Assembly (NCBI RefSeq): GCF_026000435.1
Contig: NZ_AP026763.1
Coordinates: 2,108,001-2,172,000 of the forward strand
Source of the DNA: Vibrio sp. STUT-A11
GTDB lineage: Bacteria; Pseudomonadota; Gammaproteobacteria; Enterobacterales; Vibrionaceae
Reading direction: 5' to 3'
Length of the DNA: 64,000 nt
In this document: positions 43,766-52,365 of the stretch, in pieces
Numbering within the stretch: the stretch's first letter is position 1
Layout: every line of letters begins with the position of its first letter
Position numbers and translations under genes: made by a program
The notes under the pieces: generated by a model
Databases searched by the model: none
The model's input: only the letters and a program-made list of their open reading frames with translations
Told to the model about the DNA's origin: nothing

Positions 43766-43805
43766 CGAAAAAACCCTCGGAAGAATGTTATCTCCCGAGG
43801 GTTTT
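43766..43805 (-). terminator. Attenuator terminator of the his operon
   Basis: On the minus strand AAAACCCTCGG pairs with CCGAGGGTTTT (14-nt loop), followed by TTCG and more Ts. It lies between hisL and hisG. A competing hairpin CCGGGAG / CTCCCGG sits just upstream at 43833-43854. Together they form a classic histidine attenuator. Confidence 0.92.
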
Positions 43806-43832
43806 AAATCTGAAATTCTTTGATTTTAACCT

Positions 43833-43854
43833 CCGGGAGTTTCCTGTCTCCCGG
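43833..43854 (-). promoter_or_regulatory. Pause/antiterminator hairpin of the his leader
   Basis: A 7-bp perfect GC-rich stem (CCGGGAG / CTCCCGG, 8-nt loop) lies between hisL and the attenuator terminator. Its purine- and pyrimidine-rich arms can also pair with parts of the terminator stem (CTCGG/CCGAG), as needed for alternative folding. Confidence 0.7.
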
Positions 43855-43877
43855 GTATGCGCACATCTCCCGAAAGA

Positions 43878-43910
43878 CTAGATTGGGTGATGATGGTGAT
43901 GAATGTTCAT
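43878..43910 (-). CDS. hisL: his operon leader peptide
   Basis: A ten-residue ORF, MNIHHHHHPI, with five consecutive histidine codons. Ribosome stalling at these codons when charged tRNA-His is scarce should favour the antiterminator hairpin and let transcription enter hisG. It is located 165 nt upstream of hisG, before the two leader hairpins. E. coli has seven His in a row. Confidence 0.95.
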   Translation of the reverse strand: MNIHHHHHPI

Positions 43911-44032
43911 TACAAAATTGCGCATACTTATTTAGACTCTGGTTCGTTGTTCTGTTGGTAAACAACACTAACCAAGCTGATTGCTTTTTTCAACTATTAA
44001 TTTCAAAAAAATTCAATTTGTATAGTACAAAT

Positions 44033-44054
44033 AAAAAAGGAGGCCGAAGCCCCC
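44033..44054 (-). terminator. Intrinsic terminator of the lysine-transporter gene
   Basis: On the minus strand GGGGGC-TTCG-GCCTCC (one mismatch, stable tetraloop) is followed by TTTTTT, 28 bp past the stop. Confidence 0.85.
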
Positions 44055-44081
44055 TGTATTTTTTATCATTAATTCAATCAG

Positions 44082-45683
44082 TTAAGCACTCTGGCATGAT
44101 TCTATTTTCGATTTAGACAACCAAGAGAGTACGCTACACACAATCACAAAAGTCACAGTGGCTGCTGTGAATGACATTGCGATAGACGCCGTCATCCCCA
44201 GAGTAACGAAGCCAACGCACGACACTAGCGCCACAGATAGCGCATAAGGTAGCTGTGTCGACACGTGGTCAATATGATTACAACGAGCGCCAGTTGATGA
44301 CAAAATCGTGGTGTCTGAAATTGGAGAGCAGTGGTCACCAAATACCGCACCAGCTAGAACTGCGCTCAACATAGGCAGCATAAGTGCAATATCGGTAGCA
44401 CCCGCCATATCACCCGCGATAGGCAGCATGATACCGAACGTACCCCAAGATGTACCTGTCGAGAATGCCATCAGACCAGACAACAAGAACAGAATCACTG
44501 GTAGCCAGTGTGGGTCAATATTACCTTGTGCCAACGTTGACAGGTAAGAACCCGTTTTCATGTCACCGATAACCGAGCCAATAGTCCAAGCAAAGACTAG
44601 GATCAAAATAGCGCCAAACATGGATTTTGCACCGATCCAAAGCGTGCGGATGATTTCACCCAATGGAATACCCTGCTTAAGCACAGTAAATAGACCAACC
44701 GCCAGGCCAAGCAAGCTACCGTAAATCAAAGACATGCCCACATCGGTATTCTCGAATGCACCCAATAGTGCGAATTCTTTACCATCCGCAGCCAAAGCCT
44801 GACCGCCGGTGTACATCATAGCCGCAATGGTTGCCACAATCAGTGTTACGATAGGTAGAACCAAGTCAGATACCTGACCTTTCTCGCTCTCTCGAATATC
44901 TAGCTCTTCGTTAATTTCATGAGCTTCAGGCGTATCGTTCTCTTTATCTTTATCAAAGCCACGGCCTTGAGACGCTGAAATTTCGTGCTCACGCATTTTA
45001 CCCACATCCAGGCCAAACCACGCAACCGCAAACACCATCAATAAAGCGAATACCGCGTAGAAGTTCATAGGAATCAAACGAATGTATGCACCCAAAGCGG
45101 AGTATTCAGTGATGCCATGTGACACTAAGATGCCACCAATAATAGTGATAATGTAGGCACCCCAGCTCGATGCAGGCATAATCACACACATCGGAGCCGC
45201 AGTTGAATCCAGAATATAGGCCAGCTTAGCGCGAGAAACATAGAAGCGATCGGTTACAGGGCGAGAAATTGCACCAACCGCCAGGCTGTTAAAGTAATCG
45301 TCGACAAAGATGAATACACCTAAAAAGGCAGCAAGAAGTTTAGAACCACGCTTACTCTTAACGCGAGATTGTGCCCACTCAGCAAATGCTCGAGTACCAC
45401 CAGAAAGTGTCAATAATGCCGTTGTCATCCCTAACAAGATTAGGAAGCCAACAATACTCATATTCCAGGAGTTAAGGCCGCCGTCTTCAATAAAGACAGA
45501 AGAGACTTGAGTACCTACATAGCTAGCGGTATCACCAAGTGACCAACTATTTAGCAGCACCGCACCAAGTACGACACCAACACCGAGAGAAATTAATACA
45601 CGACGAGTCAAGATCGCCAGAGTCAAAGCGACTAGCGGTGGCAATAATGAAACAGGAGAACTAGAAAAATCTATTAAATTCAT
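44082..45683 (-). CDS. NhaC-family transporter, probable lysine transporter (LysW type)
   Basis: Inner-membrane protein of the Na+/H+ antiporter NhaC superfamily, 533 residues with about 12 helices and an acidic cytoplasmic loop near residues 235-270. NhaC-family stretches include GVFIFVDDYFNSLAVGAISRPVTDR (starting about residue 122) and FGDHCSPISDTTILSSTGARCNHIDH (about 445). The lysine riboswitch in its leader points to lysine as substrate, as proposed for such genes in vibrios and Shewanella (called lysW by Rodionov and co-workers). The ATG at 45683 was preferred to TTG three codons upstream. Annotation as plain Na+/H+ antiporter would miss this. Confidence 0.82.
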   Translation of the reverse strand: MNLIDFSSSPVSLLPPLVALTLAILTRRVLISLGVGVVLGAVLLNSWSLGDTASYVGTQVSSVFIEDGGLNSWNMSIVGFLILLGMTTALLTLSGGTRAFAEWAQSRVKSKRGSKLLAAFLGVFIFVDDYFNSLAVGAISRPVTDRFYVSRAKLAYILDSTAAPMCVIMPASSWGAYIITIIGGILVSHGITEYSALGAYIRLIPMNFYAVFALLMVFAVAWFGLDVGKMREHEISASQGRGFDKDKENDTPEAHEINEELDIRESEKGQVSDLVLPIVTLIVATIAAMMYTGGQALAADGKEFALLGAFENTDVGMSLIYGSLLGLAVGLFTVLKQGIPLGEIIRTLWIGAKSMFGAILILVFAWTIGSVIGDMKTGSYLSTLAQGNIDPHWLPVILFLLSGLMAFSTGTSWGTFGIMLPIAGDMAGATDIALMLPMLSAVLAGAVFGDHCSPISDTTILSSTGARCNHIDHVSTQLPYALSVALVSCVGFVTLGMTASIAMSFTAATVTFVIVCSVLSWLSKSKIESCQSA

Positions 45684-45794
45684 GATCTTCAAAAACCAAA
45701 GTTTGGCTAGAGATCTACTGCAGACAAGTTACGTTTTACTTAAACGTACTCATGTTGAACTTAGCGACAGGGAAGCGAACACTCCACCCAACCC

Positions 45795-45970
45795 TACAGT
45801 AGCGCTCCATAGTTTAATGTAAATATACTATGGCAGTGTTGTTCCTTTCGGATACAACCCCAACAAGTAATGTTGATGGATTACTTGCTTCGGCAATCTT
45901 CGCCTTCCACTATTATTCATTGGCATCACCCCAATAATAGCTACTCTTCGAGACTGCGCCTCTACGGCAA
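45795..45970 (-). ncRNA. Lysine riboswitch (L box)
   Basis: On the minus strand the conserved L-box core appears in order: AGAGGCGC, then GAAGAGTA, then GGAAGGCGA, then TTGCCGAAGCAAGTAA with its pairing partner TTACTTGTTGG, then GGTTGT-ATCC...GGAACAACACTGCCATAG with the matching CTATGG, and AGCGCTAC closing P1 with GTAGAGGCGC. This is the five-helix lysine aptamer, about 110 nt upstream of the NhaC-family gene. No clear terminator with T-tract lies after it, so control may be at translation. Confidence 0.9.
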
Positions 45971-45990
45971 TAAAAAACAATTGACCGCCA

Positions 45991-45996
45991 ATTATA
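45991..45996 (-). promoter_or_regulatory. -10 box of the riboswitch-controlled transcript
   Basis: A perfect TATAAT on the minus strand lies about 21 nt upstream of the aptamer's 5' end, the right place for the start of the leader. The -35 is weak. Confidence 0.55.
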
Positions 45997-46444
45997 CAAA
46001 TTAGCAACAAATTATCTGTAATATTGCATCAGGTGGCGCCATTGTACTTATGATGAGAGTCAATGCAACACATCAAACTAAATTAAACCTATAAAACTCA
46101 GTTAAACCAATCTAAAGTGTTAACTCACTCCGATGTTACCCAAATCATTATTGTGCAACTAACATCATTTCAATTACGCTTTCTATGAAACTTTATTACT
46201 ACATTCAATTCCCATGTTTTTTGTAACACTGATAATTAAGGTAAATGTAATGCGAATACAAAGAGACTTTATCTTTACCGCCAAGTAAAAGCATCTAGGC
46301 GCTTAATAAAAGTAATTACACAATTTCTGTGATTAAAATTATGCGGGCTAACTTGAATTTCCACCTTATAAGTTTTAATTCTCAATAATAATATTACTTT
46401 CTCTAAAAAAGTGGCCAAAATTAAACGAAATCATGATTTAGTAT
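45997..46444. other. AT-rich divergent intergenic region upstream of hns
   Basis: About 450 bp with no ORF or repeat. It is strongly AT-rich, as expected for an H-NS-autoregulated region. I can point to no specific operator here. Confidence 0.5.
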
Positions 46445-46473
46445 TTGCACATAAGTAAAAGATAAAGTTAAAT
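46445..46473 (+). promoter_or_regulatory. Probable hns promoter
   Basis: TTGCAC and TTAAAT are spaced by 17 bp, about 90 bp upstream of the hns ATG. This is a good sigma-70 match, not tested. Confidence 0.5.
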
Positions 46474-46563
46474 ATAAGGACTTACTATTTATTTGTAGCA
46501 TGGCATTATTTCATCGTAACGATAAAAGGTGCCAAACACATTAACCTATTAATAGGAATCGTT

Positions 46564-46971
46564 ATGTCTGAGCTGACTAAAACACTTCTAAATATCCGTA
46601 GCCTTCGTGCGTTTTCTCGTGAGCTGACTCTTGAACAATTGGAAGAAGCTCTAGATAAACTGTCTACTGTTGTAGCAGAGCGTAAAGAAGCGGAAGAAGC
46701 GGAACTCGCAGCACAAGCTGAGCAAGAAGCTAAGCTTGCTGAAATCGCAGAAAAAATTGCTCAAGACGGTATTGACGTTGAAGCTCTTATTAATGCGCTA
46801 TCAGGCGAAACTAAGACTAAAGCAAAATCTAAGCGTGCGCCTCGCCCTGCGAAATACAAGTACACTGATACTAACGGTCAAGAAAAAACTTGGACAGGCC
46901 AAGGTCGTACACCTTCTGCAATCCAAGAGCAGCTTGATGCAGGTAAATCACTGGATGATTTCCTAATCTAA
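46564..46971 (+). CDS. hns: Nucleoid-associated protein H-NS (VicH)
   Basis: Histone-like protein that coats AT-rich DNA and silences acquired genes. The 135 residues comprise an N-terminal dimerisation coiled coil (about 1-65), a charged linker (KTKAKSKRAPRP), and a C-terminal DNA-binding domain (about 90-135) with the AT-hook-like core TWTGQGRTP. Monocistronic, with a 5' leader and a strong terminator. Divergent from the lysine-transporter gene. Confidence 0.95.
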   Translation: MSELTKTLLNIRSLRAFSRELTLEQLEEALDKLSTVVAERKEAEEAELAAQAEQEAKLAEIAEKIAQDGIDVEALINALSGETKTKAKSKRAPRPAKYKYTDTNGQEKTWTGQGRTPSAIQEQLDAGKSLDDFLI

Positions 46972-46985
46972 TTTCTGGATATATA

Positions 46986-47007
46986 AAAGGCTCCTCAGGG
47001 AGCCTTT
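46986..47007 (+). terminator. Intrinsic terminator of hns
   Basis: A 9-bp stem AAAGGCTCC / GGAGCCTTT with loop TCAG runs into TTT. Confidence 0.92.
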
Positions 47008-47027
47008 TTTGTATCTATTAGACAAAT

Positions 47028-47060
47028 AAAAATGGCGCATTTCATAATGCGCCATTTTTT
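47028..47060. terminator. Bidirectional terminator between hns and gsk
   Basis: A 14-bp perfect stem (AAAAATGGCGCATT / AATGCGCCATTTTT, loop TCAT) suits the convergent gsk transcript and backs up the hns terminator. Confidence 0.9.
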
Positions 47061-47093
47061 ACATTTGTAAATGAGCTGTTAACTTAGACTATA

Positions 47094-48398
47094 TTAACGC
47101 TCCCAATATGCCTCTTCCAGACTATCTTCGCGCTCTGGTAAGCCTCGTGAAAGACGTGGAGAATGCTGAACCAGCACTTCATAGCTCGCACGGTTTGCGT
47201 ATTTGCAAACTTGCGAAAAAGAAGAGTAAGTTAAATACTCGTTGGTGTGCTTACTTGAGTTAGGCACATTTTCTTTATGGTATTTATTTGCCGCCATGTC
47301 ATGTAATACCGCAGACAAAGCCGCATCACCTGCACCATTGGTATTCTTAATTTTTTCCGGACCACCCATATATGGTGAAATATGAGAATACACTTTAATC
47401 GGTGTTTCACAGGCGTCTTTTTGTGCTGGTCGGCTAAATTCGTAGCGATTAAACTCTGCAATTGATCCTGGCAGCAATGGCAAAGTGGTCTCACGCTTGG
47501 CGTTATCTTCTGTATAGCCAGCCATAAATAATCCAACAGGACCAGCAGTACAAAGAACTAAATCTGCCCAGTCCAGCGTCTTGTCTGATGCAGCTAAAGG
47601 ATCAGACTCACCAGTCAGAGCTTCGGCTTCATCTTCATTCATAGCAACAACAGAAACATGGTCACGAATAAATTCTTGCCAATATTGAGGATCGTCCTGA
47701 ATTACAAATTTTGTACCCAATGTGAGTACAACTGGCACATCATACTTTTTCGCATACTCGATCGCCTTCATGGTTGCTTCGGGCATTGGGTCGCCCTCTT
47801 TGCAACGTACGAGGTAAGAAGTCAATAAAAGCGCAGACGCATTTTTGAAGATTTTCTCTGGGATGCTATCGGGATGAAGTTGGTTCATCTGACCTTCGCT
47901 GATAGCAAAAGTACGTTCACCGTCTTCTGTAATAAGAGCAAAACAGCGCCCTATTGAGCCATTAACACCTTGAAGGTAGTTAAGATCCATACGACTTGAT
48001 GTATTACACAAATAACGGTAGCCGTAGCTGCCAATTCTAATGTCCTGACTCATTACCCCAAGCAAGGTAGAACGATCATCAGCTAGAACAGAGTAATTGT
48101 GCAAAGTGTTGCCAATCGTACCACCAGCGTATTCGTTGGTGATGAGGTTCTCTTCTTTTAGATACTGATAAAGCGCTTCTGCCGTTGCATCATCAATAAC
48201 CAATGAGTGACCTTTACTCAAACCATATTTCTCAATCACATCTGTCGACACTTTTGCTTCAATATCGACCAGAGTTTGATCAATGCCGATGATGTGAGTA
48301 CGCGTCATCTTCTTGCTTTCTTGTGCTTGACTGACTAATGGGTCACGAGCATGAACAGGAAAATAATGCTTGGATTTGCGTTGTCCAGGAAATTTCAT
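47094..48398 (-). CDS. gsk: Inosine-guanosine kinase
   Basis: PfkB/ribokinase-family enzyme that phosphorylates inosine and guanosine in purine salvage. The 434 residues equal E. coli Gsk in length and align from MKFPGQRKSKHYFP to the end. Motifs are GGTIGNTLHNYSVL (substrate site, about 103) and NTNGAGDAALSA, the catalytic DTxGAGD equivalent, near residue 353. A PurR-type operator lies 80 bp upstream. Confidence 0.95.
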   Translation of the reverse strand: MKFPGQRKSKHYFPVHARDPLVSQAQESKKMTRTHIIGIDQTLVDIEAKVSTDVIEKYGLSKGHSLVIDDATAEALYQYLKEENLITNEYAGGTIGNTLHNYSVLADDRSTLLGVMSQDIRIGSYGYRYLCNTSSRMDLNYLQGVNGSIGRCFALITEDGERTFAISEGQMNQLHPDSIPEKIFKNASALLLTSYLVRCKEGDPMPEATMKAIEYAKKYDVPVVLTLGTKFVIQDDPQYWQEFIRDHVSVVAMNEDEAEALTGESDPLAASDKTLDWADLVLCTAGPVGLFMAGYTEDNAKRETTLPLLPGSIAEFNRYEFSRPAQKDACETPIKVYSHISPYMGGPEKIKNTNGAGDAALSAVLHDMAANKYHKENVPNSSKHTNEYLTYSSFSQVCKYANRASYEVLVQHSPRLSRGLPEREDSLEEAYWER

Positions 48399-48475
48399 AT
48401 TGTTAGTCTGAGTAAGGGATGAAAAAGAAAACGGATTCTATACCGCGAATAATATTGCGGCAATAAAAGCGATTA

Positions 48476-48491
48476 TAGCAAACGTTTGCCC
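48476..48491. promoter_or_regulatory. PurR-type operator upstream of gsk
   Basis: TAGCAAACGTTTGCCC contains the perfect 12-bp palindrome GCAAACGTTTGC, close to the PurR consensus ACGCAAACGTTTNCGT. It lies about 80 bp before gsk. Confidence 0.7.
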
Positions 48492-48514
48492 GCCTCTTTT
48501 TTCTCTTCGATGAC

Positions 48515-48784
48515 TTATTCTCCTTCCATAAAGCTTAAATCTGGCAGTTGATCCAGGTGCTCGCTATAGCGTTTTAGATTAAATTCACCTTCGTTTTTCA
48601 TCACATCAAATACTTCAATCGACATCGCACATGCCATCATTGCCACTGCATCTTCGCGAGACGTCCCCGTCATCATTAGACGCATCAGAGTTTCTTTGGC
48701 TTGAATCGGATTGCCATCTTCTAATTGGTTTTCAACAATCTCAATTAACTCAGCTTCTTGCATAAATTGGTTTTCTTCAGTCAT
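48515..48784 (-). CDS. Conserved hypothetical protein, 89 residues
   Basis: Acidic soluble protein without signal peptide or membrane helix. The pattern VENQLEDGNPIQAKETLMRLMMTGTSREDAVAMMACAM...EVFDVMKNEGEFNLKRY is conserved in gamma-proteobacteria as far as I remember, but I cannot name a function. All-helical by composition. Divergent from mnmA, upstream of gsk on the same strand but separated from it by the PurR-type site. Confidence 0.75.
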   Translation of the reverse strand: MTEENQFMQEAELIEIVENQLEDGNPIQAKETLMRLMMTGTSREDAVAMMACAMSIEVFDVMKNEGEFNLKRYSEHLDQLPDLSFMEGE

Positions 48785-48975
48785 CTTGATATTACCTCTT
48801 GGATTTTTGGCAACTATGCCATATATATCCCTTCTATACTTATCGAATTCTCACGCCGTATTTTCTTTCGGTTAAATTTACATCAAAATCGAAGTGTGAG
48901 TTCGATCTCGGATCTGTCACCGGTCTGTGGATTCTGGTAGAATCTGCCTCCCGTTTATTTAAGTGGTGTTTAGTA

Positions 48976-50118
48976 ATGTCTGACAACAGCCAAAAGAAAG
49001 TCATCGTCGGTATGTCCGGCGGCGTTGATTCATCTGTTTCTGCGTATCTTCTAAAGCAACAAGGCTACCAAGTTGAAGGCCTGTTCATGAAGAACTGGGA
49101 AGAAGATGACAACGAAGAGTATTGCACAGCAGCAGAAGATTTAGCCGATGCTCAGGCAGTATGTGACAAGCTTGGCATCCACCTACACACCATTAACTTT
49201 GCTGCCGAATACTGGGATAACGTATTTGAGTATTTCCTTGCGGAGTACAAAGCAGGCCGAACGCCTAACCCAGACATTCTTTGTAACAAAGAAATTAAGT
49301 TTAAAGCGTTCCTTGAATTTGCTGACGAAGTACTGGATGCAGATTACATCGCGATGGGCCACTACGTACGCCGTTCTTTCCCAGAAAACTCTTTACCTGG
49401 TGAAGAACAGGAGAAGCCACAGATGCTGCGTGGCCTGGATAGCAACAAAGACCAAAGCTACTTCCTATACACATTAAGCCACGAGCAAGTTGCGCGCAGC
49501 CTGTTCCCAGTTGGTGATTTAGAAAAGCCGGAAGTACGCCGAATCGCGGAAGAACAAGATTTAATCACAGCGAAGAAAAAAGATTCTACCGGTATCTGTT
49601 TTATCGGTGAGCGTAAGTTTACTGAATTCCTTGGCCGTTACCTACCCGCTCAACCTGGTAACATCGAAACGCCAGAAGGCGAAGTCATTGGCCAGCATCA
49701 AGGACTGATGTACCACACGCTTGGTCAACGCAAAGGTCTGCACATTGGCGGCCGTAAAGGCGGCGGTGGTAATGAAGACCCATGGTTTGTTGGTGAGAAA
49801 GACCTCGAGCGTAACGTGCTGATTGCCGTTCAGGGTAAAGATCACCCAATGCTTAAATCAGAAGGTCTACTTGCATCACAACTGCATTGGGTAGATCGTG
49901 AGCCAATTCGCGATGTTATGAAGTGCACAGTAAAAACTCGTTACCGTCAGCAAGATATTCCTTGTACAATCATCCCTATCGATGATGAGAACATTAAAGT
50001 GATCTTTGACGAGCCACAAATTGCAGTGACTCCAGGTCAATCCGCTGTGTTCTATAAAGATGACGTTTGTCTGGGTGGCGGTATCATCGAACAACGCATT
50101 AAATATTCTCAAGCTTAG
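48976..50118 (+). CDS. mnmA: tRNA 2-thiouridylase MnmA
   Basis: Adds sulfur to U34 of tRNA Lys, Glu and Gln. The PP-loop is GMSGGVDSS (about residues 13-21), catalytic cysteines are in NPDILCNKEIKF and STGICFIGERKF, and the C-terminal beta-barrel is present. The start at 48976 (MSDNSQKKVIVGM) is where the family begins; in-frame codons upstream to 48799 are not conserved. 380 residues. Followed 10 bp later by hflD, a standard pairing (also with purB). Confidence 0.95.
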   Translation: MSDNSQKKVIVGMSGGVDSSVSAYLLKQQGYQVEGLFMKNWEEDDNEEYCTAAEDLADAQAVCDKLGIHLHTINFAAEYWDNVFEYFLAEYKAGRTPNPDILCNKEIKFKAFLEFADEVLDADYIAMGHYVRRSFPENSLPGEEQEKPQMLRGLDSNKDQSYFLYTLSHEQVARSLFPVGDLEKPEVRRIAEEQDLITAKKKDSTGICFIGERKFTEFLGRYLPAQPGNIETPEGEVIGQHQGLMYHTLGQRKGLHIGGRKGGGGNEDPWFVGEKDLERNVLIAVQGKDHPMLKSEGLLASQLHWVDREPIRDVMKCTVKTRYRQQDIPCTIIPIDDENIKVIFDEPQIAVTPGQSAVFYKDDVCLGGGIIEQRIKYSQA

Positions 50119-50128
50119 GAGTTGTTAC

Positions 50129-50746
50129 GTGGCGAATACACTTTATGACCGTACTATCGCGTTTGCTGGCATTTGCCAGGCTGTTGCTTTGGTTCAACAA
50201 GTAGCGAAAAACGGACATTGTGATCAAGATGCCTTTGAAACATCCATTAACGCTATTTTGAACACCAATCCAGCCAACACGATTGGTGTATTTGGTCGTG
50301 AATCCAACCTGAAGCTCGGTCTGGAGTGTCTGGTTAAAGGTATTGATAGCACGCCATCTGGCAGCGAGCTGACTCGCTATATCATCAGCCTGATGGCATT
50401 GGAACGTAAATTGACTGCCCGCAACGACGCCATGTCACAACTCGGTGATCGAATCCAGATGGCACAGCGTCAAACCGATCACTTCGAGTTGATGGACGAT
50501 CAAATGATCAGCAACCTGGCAAGCATTTATCTGGATGTTGTCAGCCCTATTGGTCCGCGTATTCAAGTTACGGGTACTCCTGCAGTACTACAACAAACCT
50601 CAATCCAGCATAAAGTACGTGCTCTGTTATTATCTGGTATTCGCAGTGCCGTACTTTGGCGTCAGGTTGGTGGTAAGCGTCGTCACTTGATCTTTGGTCG
50701 CAAGAAAATGGTCGAACAAGCACAGATCCTGTTGGCCCGCATGTAA
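50129..50746 (+). CDS. hflD: HflD, lysogenization/Fe-S-linked regulator
   Basis: Peripheral inner-membrane helical protein; in E. coli HflD binds lambda CII and is encoded between mnmA and purB. 205 residues, with the family pattern TIAFAGICQAVALVQQVA at the start and PIGPRIQVTG near residue 149. The start is GTG at 50129, 7 nt after AGGAG; a longer frame to 50060 overlaps mnmA and is not family-like. Confidence 0.93.
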   Translation: MANTLYDRTIAFAGICQAVALVQQVAKNGHCDQDAFETSINAILNTNPANTIGVFGRESNLKLGLECLVKGIDSTPSGSELTRYIISLMALERKLTARNDAMSQLGDRIQMAQRQTDHFELMDDQMISNLASIYLDVVSPIGPRIQVTGTPAVLQQTSIQHKVRALLLSGIRSAVLWRQVGGKRRHLIFGRKKMVEQAQILLARM

Positions 50747-50757
50747 GAATGACAACT

Positions 50758-50791
50758 ATCAGCTCGCGTTTATCGCGAGCTGATTTTTTTT
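50758..50791 (+). terminator. Intrinsic terminator of mnmA-hflD
   Basis: An 11-bp perfect stem (ATCAGCTCGCG / CGCGAGCTGAT, 5-nt loop) is followed by TTTTTTT. Confidence 0.93.
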
Positions 50792-50808
50792 AGATGAAAA
50801 CCACTCTC

Positions 50809-50824
50809 GCGCAAACGTTTGCGC
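50809..50824. promoter_or_regulatory. PurR operator of purB
   Basis: GCGCAAACGTTTGCGC is a perfect 16-bp palindrome matching the PurR consensus, 73 bp before the purB ATG. Confidence 0.88.
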
Positions 50825-50897
50825 AATGTTCGTGACAAATGCCATAGTTATTGGTATAACGCTCACGAAATTTAGAAACCCAATTCAGGAGAACATC

Positions 50898-52268
50898 ATG
50901 GAACTGTCAGCATTGACTGCTGTTTCACCAGTAGACGGCCGTTACGGAAGTAAGACGATTGCGTTACGCGAAATTTTCAGTGAATACGGTCTACTTAAAT
51001 ACCGTACTATCGTTGAAGTCCGCTGGTTACAAAAGCTAGCTGCTACTGCTGAAATCGCAGAAGTGCCAGCATTCAGCGCAGAAGCTAACCAATTCCTAGA
51101 CGACCTTGCTGCAAACTTCTCTGAAGAAGATGCGCGCCGAATTAAAGAAATCGAGCGCACAACTAACCACGACGTAAAAGCGGTTGAATACTTCCTAAAA
51201 GAAAAAGTGGCTGATGTTCCTGAACTACACGCAGTAAACGAATTCTTCCACTTTGCATGTACTTCTGAAGACATTAACAACACATCACACGCTCTAATGC
51301 TAAAAGAAGCGCGTGAAACCGTAATTCTTCCAGAAATTCGCAACCTAATCGACGCGATCAAAGCGCTTGCTGTTGAATACCGCGACATTCCACTTCTGTC
51401 TCGTACACACGGCCAGCCAGCTTCTCCATCAACAATGGGTAAAGAGATGGCTAACGTGGCGTACCGCATGGAGCGTCAATACAAGCAGATCGAAAACGTT
51501 GAAATCCTAGCGAAAATCAACGGCGCAGTAGGTAACTACAACGCTCACCTTTCAGCTTACCCAGAACTAGACTGGCACAAATTCAGCGAAGAGTTCATCA
51601 CTGAATCTCTAGGTGTAACTTGGAACCCATACACAACTCAGATCGAACCACACGATTACATCGCTGAATTGTTCGACGCGGTTGCACGTTTCAACACAAT
51701 CCTAATCGACTTTGACCGTGACGTTTGGGGTTACATCGCACTAGGCCACTTCAAGCAAAAAACTATCGCTGGTGAGATCGGCTCTTCTACGATGCCGCAC
51801 AAAGTTAACCCAATCGACTTTGAAAACTCTGAAGGTAACCTAGGTCTTGCGAACGCAGTATTCGGCCACCTAGCGCAAAAACTGCCAATCTCTCGCTGGC
51901 AACGTGACCTGACTGACTCAACCGTTCTTCGTAACCTGGGTGTTGGTGTTGGCTACGCAGTGATTGCATACACTTCAACACTTAAGGGTATCAGCAAGCT
52001 AGAAGTTAACCGTGAAGCACTACTTAAAGAGCTAGACAATAACTGGGAAGTGCTTGCAGAGCCAGTGCAAACAGTAATGCGTCGTTACGGCATCGAGAAG
52101 CCATACGAGAAGCTGAAAGAGCTAACTCGTGGTAAGCGTGTCGACGGTGAAGCAATGCGTGTATTTATCGACGGTCTTGAGCTTCCTGATCACGAGAAAG
52201 CACGTCTGAAAGAAATGACGCCAGCGAACTACATCGGTCAGGCAATCGAGCTAACTGATAAGCTATAA
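50898..52268 (+). CDS. purB: Adenylosuccinate lyase
   Basis: Homotetrameric lyase acting twice in purine synthesis (SAICAR to AICAR, adenylosuccinate to AMP). The start at 50898 has AGGAG at 6-nt spacing and the conserved MELSALTAVSPVDGRYG; the 456 residues equal E. coli PurB. The fumarase-superfamily signature GSSTMPHKVNP is near residue 295, and the catalytic His region SRTHGQPASP is near residue 171. Transcription is separated from hflD by a terminator and likely repressed by PurR. Confidence 0.97.
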   Translation: MELSALTAVSPVDGRYGSKTIALREIFSEYGLLKYRTIVEVRWLQKLAATAEIAEVPAFSAEANQFLDDLAANFSEEDARRIKEIERTTNHDVKAVEYFLKEKVADVPELHAVNEFFHFACTSEDINNTSHALMLKEARETVILPEIRNLIDAIKALAVEYRDIPLLSRTHGQPASPSTMGKEMANVAYRMERQYKQIENVEILAKINGAVGNYNAHLSAYPELDWHKFSEEFITESLGVTWNPYTTQIEPHDYIAELFDAVARFNTILIDFDRDVWGYIALGHFKQKTIAGEIGSSTMPHKVNPIDFENSEGNLGLANAVFGHLAQKLPISRWQRDLTDSTVLRNLGVGVGYAVIAYTSTLKGISKLEVNREALLKELDNNWEVLAEPVQTVMRRYGIEKPYEKLKELTRGKRVDGEAMRVFIDGLELPDHEKARLKEMTPANYIGQAIELTDKL

Positions 52269-52294
52269 GCGCTAATTTAATTAGCCAGACATTG

Positions 52295-52326
52295 AAAAGG
52301 TTGACGTGAAAGCGTCAACCTTTTTT
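52295..52326. terminator. Bidirectional terminator after purB
   Basis: A 12-bp perfect stem (AAAAGGTTGACG / CGTCAACCTTTT, 6-nt loop) runs into TT and GTTTT. Confidence 0.92.
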
Positions 52327-52365
52327 GTTTTATACGGGTTCAGATAATGGCAAAGATACGTAACG

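Noticed and set aside
45828..46010. 60-codon minus-strand ORF upstream of the lysine-transporter gene
   Set aside because: It lies entirely within the lysine riboswitch leader; the sequence is explained by RNA structure.
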